The position numbers were made by a program, and so were the translations under genes. Shown here piece after piece: positions 15,439 through 23,723 of a stretch of DNA of 39,576 nucleotides (position 1 is its first letter; every line of letters begins with the position of its first letter). This DNA comes from Ovoidimarina sp039190895 (lineage in GTDB: Bacteria; Pseudomonadota; Alphaproteobacteria; Rhodobacterales; Rhodobacteraceae): the NCBI GenBank assembly GCA_039190895.1, contig JBCCXY010000015.1, forward strand, positions 1 through 39,576. Reading direction: 5' to 3'. The notes below the pieces were generated by a model. That model did no database searches and was not told where the DNA came from. It worked only from the letters and a program-made list of their open reading frames with translations.

Positions 15439-17034
15439 ATGGCCATGAGTGATACTGCCGGAGTGAGGTTCTCACTGCCCGCCGGGGTAAACCCTGCGGG
15501 CATCTTGCTGTTTTTCGCGCTGATCATCGCGCCGATCCCGATTTTCTGGCTCGGCTTCGCGTCTCTGATCGCGGCATGGTCGACGCCTGAGTACAGCCAC
15601 GGACCGCTTATCCCTATAATTTCGCTGTACCTTTTCCTTAGGGAGTTGCGCCAGAACCCGCCCGAGATCGAAGCGCCCCGTGATCGCTGGCCCGGGGTCG
15701 TCGTCATCGCCCTTGCCCGGGTTCTGGCCATCGTTGGCAATCTCGCCCGCGTCGCCGATATCGTCACCTACGGGTATATCATCTGGGTTGCCGGGGTCGT
15801 CCTGACCGTCTTCGGCTGGAAGCGCGGCAAGCAGCACCAGTTGCCCGTGTTCCACCTGATCTTCATGCTGCCGCTCCCGCAGGTGATTTACTGGAAACTT
15901 TCAGTGTTTCTGCAGGGTGTCTCATCCGAACTCGGTGTCTGGTTTGTTTCGCTGGCAGGTGTGCCGGTCTTCCTTGACGGCAACATCATCGACCTCGGCG
16001 TCTATAAGCTTCTGGTCGCCGAAGCCTGTTCGGGCCTGCGCTACCTGTTCCCGATCCTCAGCTTCTCGTATCTTTTCGCGATCCTCTATCGCGGGCCGAT
16101 CTGGCACAAGGCAGTCCTGCTGCTGGCTGCGGCGCCGATCACGGTGTTCATGAACTCGTTCCGGATCGGCATGATCGGGGTCATCGTGAACAGCTACGGC
16201 ATCGAGCATGCCGAGGGCTTCCTGCATTTCTTCGAGGGCTGGATCATCTTTCTGTCCTGCGTGGGCCTCTTGTTCCTGCTCGCCATTCTCCTGCAACAGC
16301 TCCGCCGGAACTCTCTGCCGCTGGCAGAGGCCATTGACCTCGACACGCGCGGGCTGGGTGGCGTGATGGCGCAGGTCATGCACATCCGTGCGTCCGTGGC
16401 ACTTGGTGCCGCTGCCGCCCTTGGCGCAGTGGCGTCGGTGATCTTTCTGACCGTCGCCTCGCCCACGGTCCCGGAGCTGGAGCGTGAGCCGTTTGCTCTC
16501 TTCCCCCGCAGCCTTGGGGAGTGGTCGGGCGTCCCGACCCCGCTCGAGCCGGCCACCGAAGAGGTGTTGGGCGCCGACGACTATTTCAACACCAGCTACC
16601 TCCAGGCCGGAGAGTTGCCGGTGAACTTCTTCGTCGCGTTCTACGAAAACCAGACCGACGGCGAGGGCATCCATTCGCCCGAGGTTTGCCTGCCCAATGG
16701 CGGGTGGGAGATCTTCTCAATCGAGCCGCACGAAGTGCAAATGCCCGACACGGTCTACGGAACCTTCGAGGTGAACCGGGCCGTGATCCAGAAGGGCACG
16801 TCGAAGCAAATGGTGTACTACTGGTTCGAGCAGCGCGGCAAACGTATGACGAATGACATCGCAGCCAAGTTTGCCGTGGTCCGCGACGGTCTGACCATCG
16901 GGCGGACCGACGGGGCGCTCGTCCGGTACGTCACGCCGATTGCACCTGACGAAACCGAGGCGGACGCCGACGCTCGCATCCTCGAGATGATGGAACTGAC
17001 GCTCGACAAACTGCCCCGCTTCGTCCCGATCTGA
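15439..17034 (+). CDS. xrtD: Exosortase fused to EpsI domain, XrtD (VPLPA-CTERM) type
   Basis: 531 residues. Residues ~20-300 form a multi-pass membrane exosortase with the expected triad: Cys197 in VAEACSGLRYLFPI, Arg242 in MNSFRIGMIG, and a His at 257 or 263 in EHAEGFLHFFEGW. After another membrane segment near residue 320, residues ~345-531 are an EpsI domain, shown by IHSPEVCLPNGGWEI near residue 410. Exosortases cut and transfer proteins with PEP-CTERM-like tails at the outer face of the inner membrane and sit beside EPS genes. The fused EpsI layout and alphaproteobacterial setting fit XrtD, specific for VPLPA-CTERM proteins. No substrate tail was found in the window. ATG 15439 follows AAGGTG by ten bases; ATG 15445 is an alternative. 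Confidence 0.88.
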   Translation: MAMSDTAGVRFSLPAGVNPAGILLFFALIIAPIPIFWLGFASLIAAWSTPEYSHGPLIPIISLYLFLRELRQNPPEIEAPRDRWPGVVVIALARVLAIVGNLARVADIVTYGYIIWVAGVVLTVFGWKRGKQHQLPVFHLIFMLPLPQVIYWKLSVFLQGVSSELGVWFVSLAGVPVFLDGNIIDLGVYKLLVAEACSGLRYLFPILSFSYLFAILYRGPIWHKAVLLLAAAPITVFMNSFRIGMIGVIVNSYGIEHAEGFLHFFEGWIIFLSCVGLLFLLAILLQQLRRNSLPLAEAIDLDTRGLGGVMAQVMHIRASVALGAAAALGAVASVIFLTVASPTVPELEREPFALFPRSLGEWSGVPTPLEPATEEVLGADDYFNTSYLQAGELPVNFFVAFYENQTDGEGIHSPEVCLPNGGWEIFSIEPHEVQMPDTVYGTFEVNRAVIQKGTSKQMVYYWFEQRGKRMTNDIAAKFAVVRDGLTIGRTDGALVRYVTPIAPDETEADADARILEMMELTLDKLPRFVPI

Positions 17035-17109
17035 TCCTTGAGCGCTTTGCATCGTTGAAGTCCAGGCGTCCCCGTGCGAGGTTTCGCGAAGCGATCGCGA
17101 GGCCCGCCG

Positions 17110-18117
17110 GTGCAGCATTCCACCACGACAGAAACGTCAGACATACCCGCAACCGCGGGTCTCCCGCAGGTCCATGAGCCGCGCAACGCCGGCATGCCGT
17201 TGGATCTGGACTGGGTACGGGGCGTGCAGGCCAAGACCTCGGCCATCGAGCGGCGGGCGGCAACCATCGGCACGCGGCGGTCGGTGAAGAAGGACTGGCA
17301 GGCCGCGTGGCTTCTGCGGGCGATCACACTAATCGATCTGACAACGCTGTCCGGCGACGACACGCCGGGTCGCGTGCGGCGGCTCTGCGCGAAGGCGGCG
17401 AACCCGGTGCGGTCCGATCTGCTGGAGGCACTCGGAATGGGCCCGGTCACCACCGGGGCGGTCTGTGTGTACCACGACATGGTGCCTGTGGCGGTCGAGG
17501 CGCTGGCGGGCACCGGCATCCCGGTGGCGGCGGTGTCGACGGGGTTTCCGGCGGGGCTGTCGCCGTTCGGGCTGCGGGTGCAGGAAATCCGCGAGAGCGT
17601 CGCGGCGGGGGCGCAGGAGATCGACATCGTCATCTCGCGCCGCCACGTGCTGACCGGCGATTGGGCCGCGCTGTACAACGAGATGGCGGAGTTCCGGGCG
17701 GCCTGTGGGGAGGCGCATGTGAAGGCAATCCTCGCGACGGGGGATCTGGGGACGCTGCGGAATGTCGCGAAGGCGTCGCTTGTTTGCATGATGGCGGGGG
17801 CGGACTTCATCAAGACGTCGACCGGGAAAGAGGGAGTGAACGCCACGCTGCCGGTGTCGCTGGTGATGATCCGGGCCATCCGGGACTACGAGGCGCGGAC
17901 GGGGGTCAAGGTGGGGTACAAGCCGGCGGGCGGGATTTCGAAGGCGAAGGACGCGTTGGTGTATCTGTCGCTGATGAAGGATGAGCTTGGCGACCGCTGG
18001 CTGCGGCCCGACCTGTTCCGCTTCGGGGCGTCGTCGCTGCTAGGCGATATCGAGCGGCAATTGGAGCATCACGTGACCGGGCGCTACTCGGCCGGATATC
18101 GGCATGGGGTCGGATAA
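17110..18117 (+). CDS. deoC: Deoxyribose-phosphate aldolase
   Basis: 335 residues from GTG 17110. An N-terminal extension ends in NAGMPLDLDWVRGVQAKTSAIERR and is followed by a TIM-barrel aldolase. Catalytic features are AHVKAILATGDL (Lys near the active site), ADFIKTSTGKEG (Schiff-base Lys) and VGYKPAGGISKAKDA (proton-relay Lys). It splits 2-deoxyribose 5-phosphate into glyceraldehyde 3-phosphate and acetaldehyde; the latter can be handled by the aldehyde dehydrogenase encoded two genes on. Its TAA overlaps the next ATG by one base. GTG 17110 was chosen over GTG 17074 because a GAGG site precedes it at suitable spacing. Confidence 0.95.
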   Translation: MQHSTTTETSDIPATAGLPQVHEPRNAGMPLDLDWVRGVQAKTSAIERRAATIGTRRSVKKDWQAAWLLRAITLIDLTTLSGDDTPGRVRRLCAKAANPVRSDLLEALGMGPVTTGAVCVYHDMVPVAVEALAGTGIPVAAVSTGFPAGLSPFGLRVQEIRESVAAGAQEIDIVISRRHVLTGDWAALYNEMAEFRAACGEAHVKAILATGDLGTLRNVAKASLVCMMAGADFIKTSTGKEGVNATLPVSLVMIRAIRDYEARTGVKVGYKPAGGISKAKDALVYLSLMKDELGDRWLRPDLFRFGASSLLGDIERQLEHHVTGRYSAGYRHGVG

Positions 18118-18434
18118 TGGACGTGCTTTCGCCCGCCTACGTCATGCTTATCGTGCTCCTAGCGGGGATCTTCCTAATCACGCGACCGGCCAAGAGCGCC
18201 GTCGACAAGGCCAAGGCCGAACTGTCCGACGAAGACCTGCAGACATTCCGGAATCAGTACGCAAGTCGCACAAGCCGCGCGACCATGCCCGCGAAGTTCG
18301 ACGCGTTGGTCAAGGCGCAAGAACGGGTCTCGCGCATCTGGATCTTTTCGATGCTCGCCGTGCTTGCGGGGTTGGTCTGGGTTATTGTCGCTGGCCCGGG
18401 TCTTGGCCTCTTCCCAGACGGGTCGGCGGGTTGA
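18117..18434 (+). CDS. Small two-helix membrane protein of unknown function
   Basis: 105 residues. A hydrophobic segment at residues ~7-24 and another at ~75-97 flank a charged cytosolic or periplasmic stretch (AKSAVDKAKAELSDEDLQTFRNQ). The start overlaps the deoC stop (TAATG), and the aldehyde dehydrogenase gene begins 49 bases later, so it belongs to the deo operon. I do not recognise the family. It could help localise the neighbouring enzymes, but nothing in the sequence shows this. Confidence 0.75.
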   Translation: MDVLSPAYVMLIVLLAGIFLITRPAKSAVDKAKAELSDEDLQTFRNQYASRTSRATMPAKFDALVKAQERVSRIWIFSMLAVLAGLVWVIVAGPGLGLFPDGSAG

Positions 18435-18483
18435 CGGGGCAGAATTTGAGTATTTGGGCCAAGATGAAGGAGCAGGTTGCGCA

Positions 18484-20811
18484 ATGAATGTTCCCGAGAT
18501 CTTTGATACGATGGACTACGGTCCTGCGCCCGAAAGCACGGCGGAGGCAATGGAGTGGATTGCCGGACATAAGGGGCGGTTTGGGCATTGGATCGGGGGG
18601 CAGTGGACGAAGCCCGCCAAGATGTTTGAAAGCCGCAACCCGGCGACAGGGGAGGCGCTCGGCAAGGTCTCGCAGGGCTCGGCGGCGGATGTGGATGCTG
18701 CCGTAAAGGCCGCCCGGCGGGCGTTTGGGAAATGGTCGAAGGCCTCGGGGCATGAGCGGGCACGGGTGCTGTATGGGCTCGCGCGGTTGGTTCAGAAACA
18801 CGCGCGGCTGTTTGCAGTGCTGGAGAGCCTGGATAACGGCAAGCCGATCCGGGAGAGCCGGGATATCGACGTGCCGCTGGTCGCGCGGCATTTCTATTAT
18901 CACGCTGGGATGGCCCAGCTGGAAGGCGAGCTTCGCGGGCGGGTGCCGGTGGGCGTTTGCGGGCAGGTGATCCCGTGGAACTTCCCGCTCTTGATGCTGT
19001 CGTGGAAGATAGCCCCGGCGATTGCGATGGGGAACACGGTGGTGCTGAAACCTGCCGAGTACACTTCGCTGACCGCCCTTCTATTCGTCGACCTTAGCCG
19101 CGAAGCAGGGGTGCCCCCAGGGGTCATCAACATCGTCACCGGCGACGGACGGACGGGGGCGGCGATCACCGAGCACAAAGACGTCGACAAGGTGGCCTTC
19201 ACCGGCTCCACCGAGGTGGGCAAGCGCATCCGGGAGGCGACGGCAGGCTCGGGCAAGGGCCTGACGTTGGAGCTTGGGGGCAAGTCGCCGTACATCGTGT
19301 TCGAAGACGCCGATTTGGACAGCGCAATCGAGGGGCTGGTGGACGCGATCTGGTTCAATCAGGGGCAGGTCTGCTGCGCCGGGTCCCGGCTGTTGGTGCA
19401 AGAGGGCGTGGCGGACGCGTTCTATGCCAAGCTCCGGGCGCGGATGGACAAGTTGCGGGTGGGCAGCCCGCTCGACAAGGCCATCGACGTGGGTGCTGTG
19501 GTGGATCCGGTGCAATTGGCCACGATCACCGACATGGTATCCGGCTCGGCAGGCGAGGTCTATCACGCAGCGGTGCCGCTGCCGGAGGTCGGCTGCTACT
19601 ATCCCCCGACGCTGATCACCGGTCTCGCGCCGTCGGACCGGCTGATGCAGGAAGAGATATTCGGCCCCGTGCTCGTCGGCACAACGTTCCGCACACCGGC
19701 AGAGGCTGTCGAGTTGGCGAACAACTCGCGCTACGGGCTCGCGGCGACGCTATGGACCGAGAACGTGAACCTCGCACTGGATGTGGCGCCGAAGCTGGCG
19801 GCGGGGGTCGTTTGGGTGAACACGACGAACCTGTTCGATGCCGCCGCCGGGTTTGGCGGGGTACGCGAGAGCGGGTTCGGGCGCGAAGGCGGGTGGGAAG
19901 GTCTGTTGGCCTACACGAAGCCTGCCGAGGCCCCGGGGTCGTTAAAGAAGGTGAAGCCGGTTGCGGCGCCGAAAGCAGGCGTGGCCGAGGGGCTGGACCG
20001 GACGGCGAAGATTTACATCGGCGGGAAGCAGGTGCGGCCCGAAGGTGGGTACTCGCAGGCCGTTTGGGGGCCGAAGGGGGCGTTCCTAGGGCATGTCTCA
20101 TTGGCGAACCGGAAGGATTTTCGGAACGCGGTCGAGGCGATGAACGGCGCCGCGTCGTGGGGCAAGACAACAGGGCATCTGCGGGCACAGATCCTGTATT
20201 ACATGTCCGAAAACCTGTCAGCGCGAGCGGAGGAGTTCGCGACCCGGCTGGAGGCGATGGGCACCGACGCGGGCGAGGTCGAGCAGGCGATTGATCGGTT
20301 GTTCACCTGGGCCGCGTGGGCCGACAAGTACGATGGCCGCGCCAAGGGCGTTCCGCTGCGCGGGATCGCGTTGGCGATGAACGAACCCGTCGGCAAGATC
20401 GCGGCATTCGCCCCGGATGAAGCACCGCTTTTGGGGCTCGTGTCAGTCATCGGGCCTGCGATGGCCATGGGCAACCGAGTGACAGTGGTAGCGTCAGAGC
20501 CCTATCCGCTGGCGGCCACGGATTTCTACCAGGTGCTTGAGACCTCGGATGTGCCCGCGGGCGTCGTGAATATTCTCACCGGGTCGCATGAGGAATTGGC
20601 GCTGCATGTGGCCGGGCACATGGACGTGGATGCGGTGTGGTCGTTCTCGTCCTCGGACCTGTCCGGCGTGATTGAGCGGGAGTCGGCGGGGAACGTGAAG
20701 CGGACCTGGGTGAATTACGGCAAGCGGTTTGAGTGGGCGACGGCGCAGGCGGATCGATTCCTGCCGCAGGCGACGGAGGTGAAGACCGTTTGGGTGCCCT
20801 ATGGTGAGTAG
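18484..20811 (+). CDS. Aldehyde dehydrogenase with a second, degenerate ALDH domain
   Basis: 775 residues. Residues ~30-500 form a complete ALDH: VIPWNFPLLMLSWKIAPAIAMGN, GSTEVGKRI (NAD binding), LELGGKSP (general base Glu) and FNQGQVCCAGSR (catalytic Cys297). Residues ~525-775 repeat the ALDH N-terminal pattern (IYIGGKQVRPEGGYS, EPVGKIAAFAPDEAPLLGLVSVIGPAMAMGNRV, VPAGVVNILTGSHEEL) but lack the GQxC motif, so the second unit is non-catalytic and probably structural. It lies in the operon with deoC, suggesting oxidation of acetaldehyde or a similar product. A possible AAGGAG site sits about 12 bases before ATG 18484. The stop overlaps the next start by 11 bases. Confidence 0.93.
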   Translation: MNVPEIFDTMDYGPAPESTAEAMEWIAGHKGRFGHWIGGQWTKPAKMFESRNPATGEALGKVSQGSAADVDAAVKAARRAFGKWSKASGHERARVLYGLARLVQKHARLFAVLESLDNGKPIRESRDIDVPLVARHFYYHAGMAQLEGELRGRVPVGVCGQVIPWNFPLLMLSWKIAPAIAMGNTVVLKPAEYTSLTALLFVDLSREAGVPPGVINIVTGDGRTGAAITEHKDVDKVAFTGSTEVGKRIREATAGSGKGLTLELGGKSPYIVFEDADLDSAIEGLVDAIWFNQGQVCCAGSRLLVQEGVADAFYAKLRARMDKLRVGSPLDKAIDVGAVVDPVQLATITDMVSGSAGEVYHAAVPLPEVGCYYPPTLITGLAPSDRLMQEEIFGPVLVGTTFRTPAEAVELANNSRYGLAATLWTENVNLALDVAPKLAAGVVWVNTTNLFDAAAGFGGVRESGFGREGGWEGLLAYTKPAEAPGSLKKVKPVAAPKAGVAEGLDRTAKIYIGGKQVRPEGGYSQAVWGPKGAFLGHVSLANRKDFRNAVEAMNGAASWGKTTGHLRAQILYYMSENLSARAEEFATRLEAMGTDAGEVEQAIDRLFTWAAWADKYDGRAKGVPLRGIALAMNEPVGKIAAFAPDEAPLLGLVSVIGPAMAMGNRVTVVASEPYPLAATDFYQVLETSDVPAGVVNILTGSHEELALHVAGHMDVDAVWSFSSSDLSGVIERESAGNVKRTWVNYGKRFEWATAQADRFLPQATEVKTVWVPYGE

Positions 20812-21337
20812 GCTCGCGCTGCTGATCGCACTGCTGCCTTGTACCGCGATGGCGCAGGCGCCTGAGCCCGGTCAGGACATGGCCCGAATGGTGATTGAGC
20901 GGACGCGCGCCCTTTTCGCCGTCCTCCCGTCCGGAAGTGGTGCCCGCGTACGGTCATTCTTCGCGGCCCCCTTGCTGGAACGCACGACGGACGAGCAGAT
21001 TTATGACGCCAACGAGAAGATCTCGGAAACCGCGGGGGGCATTCTGGGCTATGAGATCCACCACGTGACCTTCTTCCCACGGGAGGAGACGCTTTTGGCG
21101 GGGGTGGATTTTTCGGGCTCTGGCGCGAATGGCTCACTTGTATGCGGATTTCTCATGTGGTCGATGCCGACAGCTGACGAAATTGGGTTGATGCGCATTG
21201 ACCAATCCGTCGTGGAACGGGCGATCTTTGTTCGAATGGAGTATGCGCGGGCCGAGGACGCGCTGAGCAAGTTTCGCTGCCATGAGGAAGCGGCCACTGC
21301 GTTTCTGGCCAGCCTGCCGTCCGCTCCGAAGCGCTAG
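20801..21337 (+). CDS. Secreted protein of unknown function
   Basis: 178 residues. MVSRLALLIALLPCTAMAQA is a clear Sec signal peptide with a cleavage site after AMA. The mature part (~160 residues) is soluble, with two Cys (in SLVCGFL and KFRCHEE) that could form a disulfide in the periplasm. The start overlaps the end of the aldehyde dehydrogenase gene by 11 bases, implying coupling; GTG 20804 is an alternative. No family was recognised. It is the last gene before the rplY promoter region. Confidence 0.75.
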   Translation: MVSRLALLIALLPCTAMAQAPEPGQDMARMVIERTRALFAVLPSGSGARVRSFFAAPLLERTTDEQIYDANEKISETAGGILGYEIHHVTFFPREETLLAGVDFSGSGANGSLVCGFLMWSMPTADEIGLMRIDQSVVERAIFVRMEYARAEDALSKFRCHEEAATAFLASLPSAPKR

Positions 21338-21471
21338 GTCGCCGCTCATCGGGCTCTTGCAAGCCCGCCTCGCTTTGGGTGGCTGCGGCGCAGAAAAAGC
21401 TTCCCAAGGGGACCATCGTCTCCTATACGGCCCACTTCCAGGCGACGGTGCACCCTTGGAGGACCTCGCCC

Positions 21472-21513
21472 ATGACAAACTGGAGTAAGACCAATGGCTG
21501 GCGAGATCCCTGA
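21472..21513 (+). other. Possible 13-codon upstream ORF overlapping the rplY start
   Basis: ATG 21472 begins a 13-codon frame (MTNWSKTNGWRDP, stop) preceded by GGAGGA about nine bases upstream. It ends 20 bases inside rplY in another frame. The Shine-Dalgarno site here looks stronger than that of rplY itself (GGAG). It could couple or restrain L25 translation, or it may be chance. Confidence 0.3.
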
Positions 21514-22147
21514 TCTCCACGCCCAGGTTCGGACGGGGACAGGCAAGGGGGCCGCCCGTCAGGCTCGCCGCAACGGCGACGTACCTGGGATCGTATATGG
21601 TGGCGGCGTCGACCCGCTTCCGATCAACATCCCCTTCAACGATCTTCTGACCAAACTGCGGCGCGGGCGCTTTCTGTCGACGCTGTACAATATGAAGGTC
21701 AACGGCCACGATGACGTTCGAGTCATCTGCCGGAACGTGCAGCGCGATGTCGTGAAAGACCTGCCGACGCATGTCGACTTCATGCGGCTCAAGCGGACGA
21801 CGAAGATCAACCTCTTCATCCCAGTCGTGGTCGAGGGCGAAGACGTGTCGCCCGGCCTCAAGCAGGGCGGCGTGCTGAACCTCGTGCGTCCGGAAGTTGA
21901 ACTGATCGTGACCGCCGGGGACATCCCCGAAAGCGTGACCATCAGCGTGGCCGAAGCTGAGATTGGCGACAACATCACTATCTCGAACGTGTCTCTGCCC
22001 GACGGAACCAAGCCGACCATCGACCGTGATTTCGTGATAGCCACGATTTCCGCCCCGTCGGGTCTGGCAAGCTCGTCGTCTGAGGAGGACGAGGGCGAGG
22101 AAGAGGGCACCGAAGAGGCTGCAGAGGGCGACGCCGACGAAGCGTAG
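21494..22147 (+). CDS. rplY: 50S ribosomal protein L25/general stress protein Ctc
   Basis: 217 residues, the long (CTC/TL5) form of L25 usual in alphaproteobacteria. The N-terminal 5S rRNA-binding domain has GTGKGAARQARRNGDVPGIVYGGG near residues 15-35 and RNVQRDVVKDLPTHVDFMRL near 77-96. The C-terminal beta domain (GVLNLVRPEVELIVTAGDIPESVTISV) ends in a Ser/Glu-rich acidic tail typical of the family. The gene has its own upstream space of ~156 bases and a strong terminator after it. In related genomes it often precedes pth; here it is followed by EPS genes, so that order appears broken. Confidence 0.96.
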   Translation: MAGEIPDLHAQVRTGTGKGAARQARRNGDVPGIVYGGGVDPLPINIPFNDLLTKLRRGRFLSTLYNMKVNGHDDVRVICRNVQRDVVKDLPTHVDFMRLKRTTKINLFIPVVVEGEDVSPGLKQGGVLNLVRPEVELIVTAGDIPESVTISVAEAEIGDNITISNVSLPDGTKPTIDRDFVIATISAPSGLASSSSEEDEGEEEGTEEAAEGDADEA

Positions 22148-22155
22148 TCCCTCCA

Positions 22156-22195
22156 GAGCGCGCTGTTCTTCTTTTATGGCGCGCTCAGTCTTTTC
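22156..22195 (+). terminator. Rho-independent terminator after rplY
   Basis: A perfect 8-bp stem (GAGCGCGC / GCGCGCTC) with a 15-base pyrimidine-rich loop is followed by AGTCTTTTC. It lies nine bases after the rplY stop codon. Confidence 0.82.
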
Positions 22196-22229
22196 TAGGG
22201 CCTAGCGCAGACGCTTAAGCGCCCTGCAT

Positions 22230-22242
22230 TTAGGCGCCCTGC
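22230..22242. repeat. 13-bp repeat TTAGGCGCCCTGC, copy A
   Basis: Identical to 24758-24770. A partial third copy (GCGCCCTGCAT) lies 15 bases upstream at 22219-22229. Both full copies are in intergenic regions upstream of plus-strand exo-type genes, which suggests a shared regulator site; chance cannot be excluded. Confidence 0.5.
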
Positions 22243-22541
22243 TGGGACCGGATCTGATACTTGCGATCATCGATTTACGACCTTGGGCCAGCTTCAAACC
22301 GCAGTGCTCCTTAACCATGCCCCATGACATTCAGGCTGGCCTACTGCTGCGACTTGAAGGATTCCTAGTGTGCGCCCATGCGTGTAGCGGATACTTGATT
22401 GGGGAAAAGGCAGCACAGAGTTCGCAGGTTGCCCGCTTTTTTCGCAATCGGCAGGCGACCGCCGGAATATCCGTTGGGGCTTGTCGGATGGGCTGAGGCG
22501 GTGCACCTCTACGATGGGGGCGATCCTAGCAGGTTGGCGGG

Positions 22542-23723
22542 ATGGCACGCGTTCTAGTTTTTTCACCGGACATCGCCGAAGCGGCGCAGATCCGTCGGGT
22601 GCTGGCCCTGCAACAGGTGGGGCACGCGGTGTCGGCCTATGCCTTCCGTCGCCGCAATATGAACGAGGCGTTCACGCCGGATTGGCCGACCATTCTACTG
22701 GGCGAGACGCGAAACCACAGCTTTCTGACCCGGGGGGCGCAGATGGTGCGCGGCGTGGCGCAGGTCCTGCGGGCCCCGGATCTCGCGCGAGAGGCGGAAG
22801 TCTGGATCGCGCGCAACATCGACATGGCGCTGATCGGCCATGCCGCCCGGCGCCTGCTGGGGCTGGACGTGCCGATTGCGTATGAATGCCTGGACATCCA
22901 CTCTCTCTTCACCCGAACCGATGCGGTGGGCCGCGGGATGCGCGCGGCCGAGCGGCGCGTGCTGCGCGACAGCGCGCTGCTGATCACCTCGTCGCCGGGG
23001 TTCGTACGGGAGTATTTCGGGCCGGTACAAGGCTATGACGGACCGGTCGTGCTGTTGGAGAACAAGCTTTGGCTCGAAGGGGCGGATTTGCAACGGCCCT
23101 CGCAGCGGCGGCGCGTAGGCGCGCCGTTGGTAATCGGCAGCGCCGGGTCGATCCGCTGTGCCCGCAGTCTTGATATTCTGACCGAGGCGGCGCGGCGTCT
23201 TGGCCCGAAGGTCGAGATTGCACTTCATGGCAATGCACATCGGCATGCGGTGCCGGAGTTCGATGCTCTGGTCGCGTCGCAGGACAACATCACCTGGCAC
23301 GGTCCCTACGAATACCCGCAAGGTCTTGGGCCGGTTTATGCCGCGTGCGACCTCGTCTGGGCGCAGGATCTTTGGCAAACGGGGGGGAACTCGGACTGGT
23401 TGCTGCCGAACCGGATTTACGAGGCAAGCTGGCACGGTTGCCCGTCGGTTGCCGCGAGCGGGACCGAAACGGGGCGGCGGATCGAAGCGGACGGGCTGGG
23501 GTTCACGCTGCCCGAAGCCTCCGCGGATGCACTGGTCGCGCTGGTAGAGCGGTTGGATTCGGCAGAGATTGACCGTGTGTCGGACGCGCTTCTGGCGATG
23601 CCCGAGGCGCGGTTTCGGCAGTCGCCCGGTGAAGTGGCGGAGATTGTGGACCGGCTGCTAGCGCCGGATCTCGGACACCTTGTTGCGGGCCCAGCTGACA
23701 AAGCGGGGGCGAAGGCCGGGTGA
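22542..23723 (+). CDS. exoL: ExoL-like glycosyltransferase (GT-B fold)
   Basis: 393 residues. The N-terminal half (MARVLVFSPDIAEAAQIRRVLALQ, VWIARNIDMALIGHAARR, YECLDIHSLFTRTDAVGRGMRAAERR, LLITSSPGFVREYFGP, VLLENKLW) resembles rhizobial ExoL, a glucosyltransferase of succinoglycan repeat assembly. The C-terminal half has the GT4-like nucleotide-sugar site (HGPYEYPQGLGPVYAACDLVWAQD ... NRIYEASWHGCPSVAA). It is predicted to act at the cytoplasmic face on an undecaprenyl-linked di- or trisaccharide. The final 22 codons overlap the 3' end of the convergent sulfotransferase gene by 66 bases. The exoL name rests on remembered similarity, not an alignment. Confidence 0.75.
   Translation: MARVLVFSPDIAEAAQIRRVLALQQVGHAVSAYAFRRRNMNEAFTPDWPTILLGETRNHSFLTRGAQMVRGVAQVLRAPDLAREAEVWIARNIDMALIGHAARRLLGLDVPIAYECLDIHSLFTRTDAVGRGMRAAERRVLRDSALLITSSPGFVREYFGPVQGYDGPVVLLENKLWLEGADLQRPSQRRRVGAPLVIGSAGSIRCARSLDILTEAARRLGPKVEIALHGNAHRHAVPEFDALVASQDNITWHGPYEYPQGLGPVYAACDLVWAQDLWQTGGNSDWLLPNRIYEASWHGCPSVAASGTETGRRIEADGLGFTLPEASADALVALVERLDSAEIDRVSDALLAMPEARFRQSPGEVAEIVDRLLAPDLGHLVAGPADKAGAKAG

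Larger units (their letters stand above)
22148..22541. promoter_or_regulatory. Gene-free region between rplY and the ExoL-like gene
   Basis: 394 bases without a credible gene. It holds the rplY terminator, then CTAGGGCCTAG (22195-22205), a 10-bp palindrome CGCTTAAGCG (22212-22221), and two direct copies of GCGCCCTGC (22219-22227 and 22234-22242). The second copy, extended to 13 bases, recurs upstream of exoY at 24758-24770. The rest is presumably the promoter region of the ExoL-like gene; no clear -35/-10 pair was found. Confidence 0.5.

Noticed and set aside
19567..19590. VPLPE in the aldehyde dehydrogenase, resembling a VPLPA exosortase signal
   Set aside because: It is internal to a folded catalytic domain, with no following membrane helix or basic tail.
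22294..22566. 90-residue minus-strand frame in the rplY-ExoL gap
   Set aside because: No domain pattern, no ribosome site, and composition typical of noncoding sequence.
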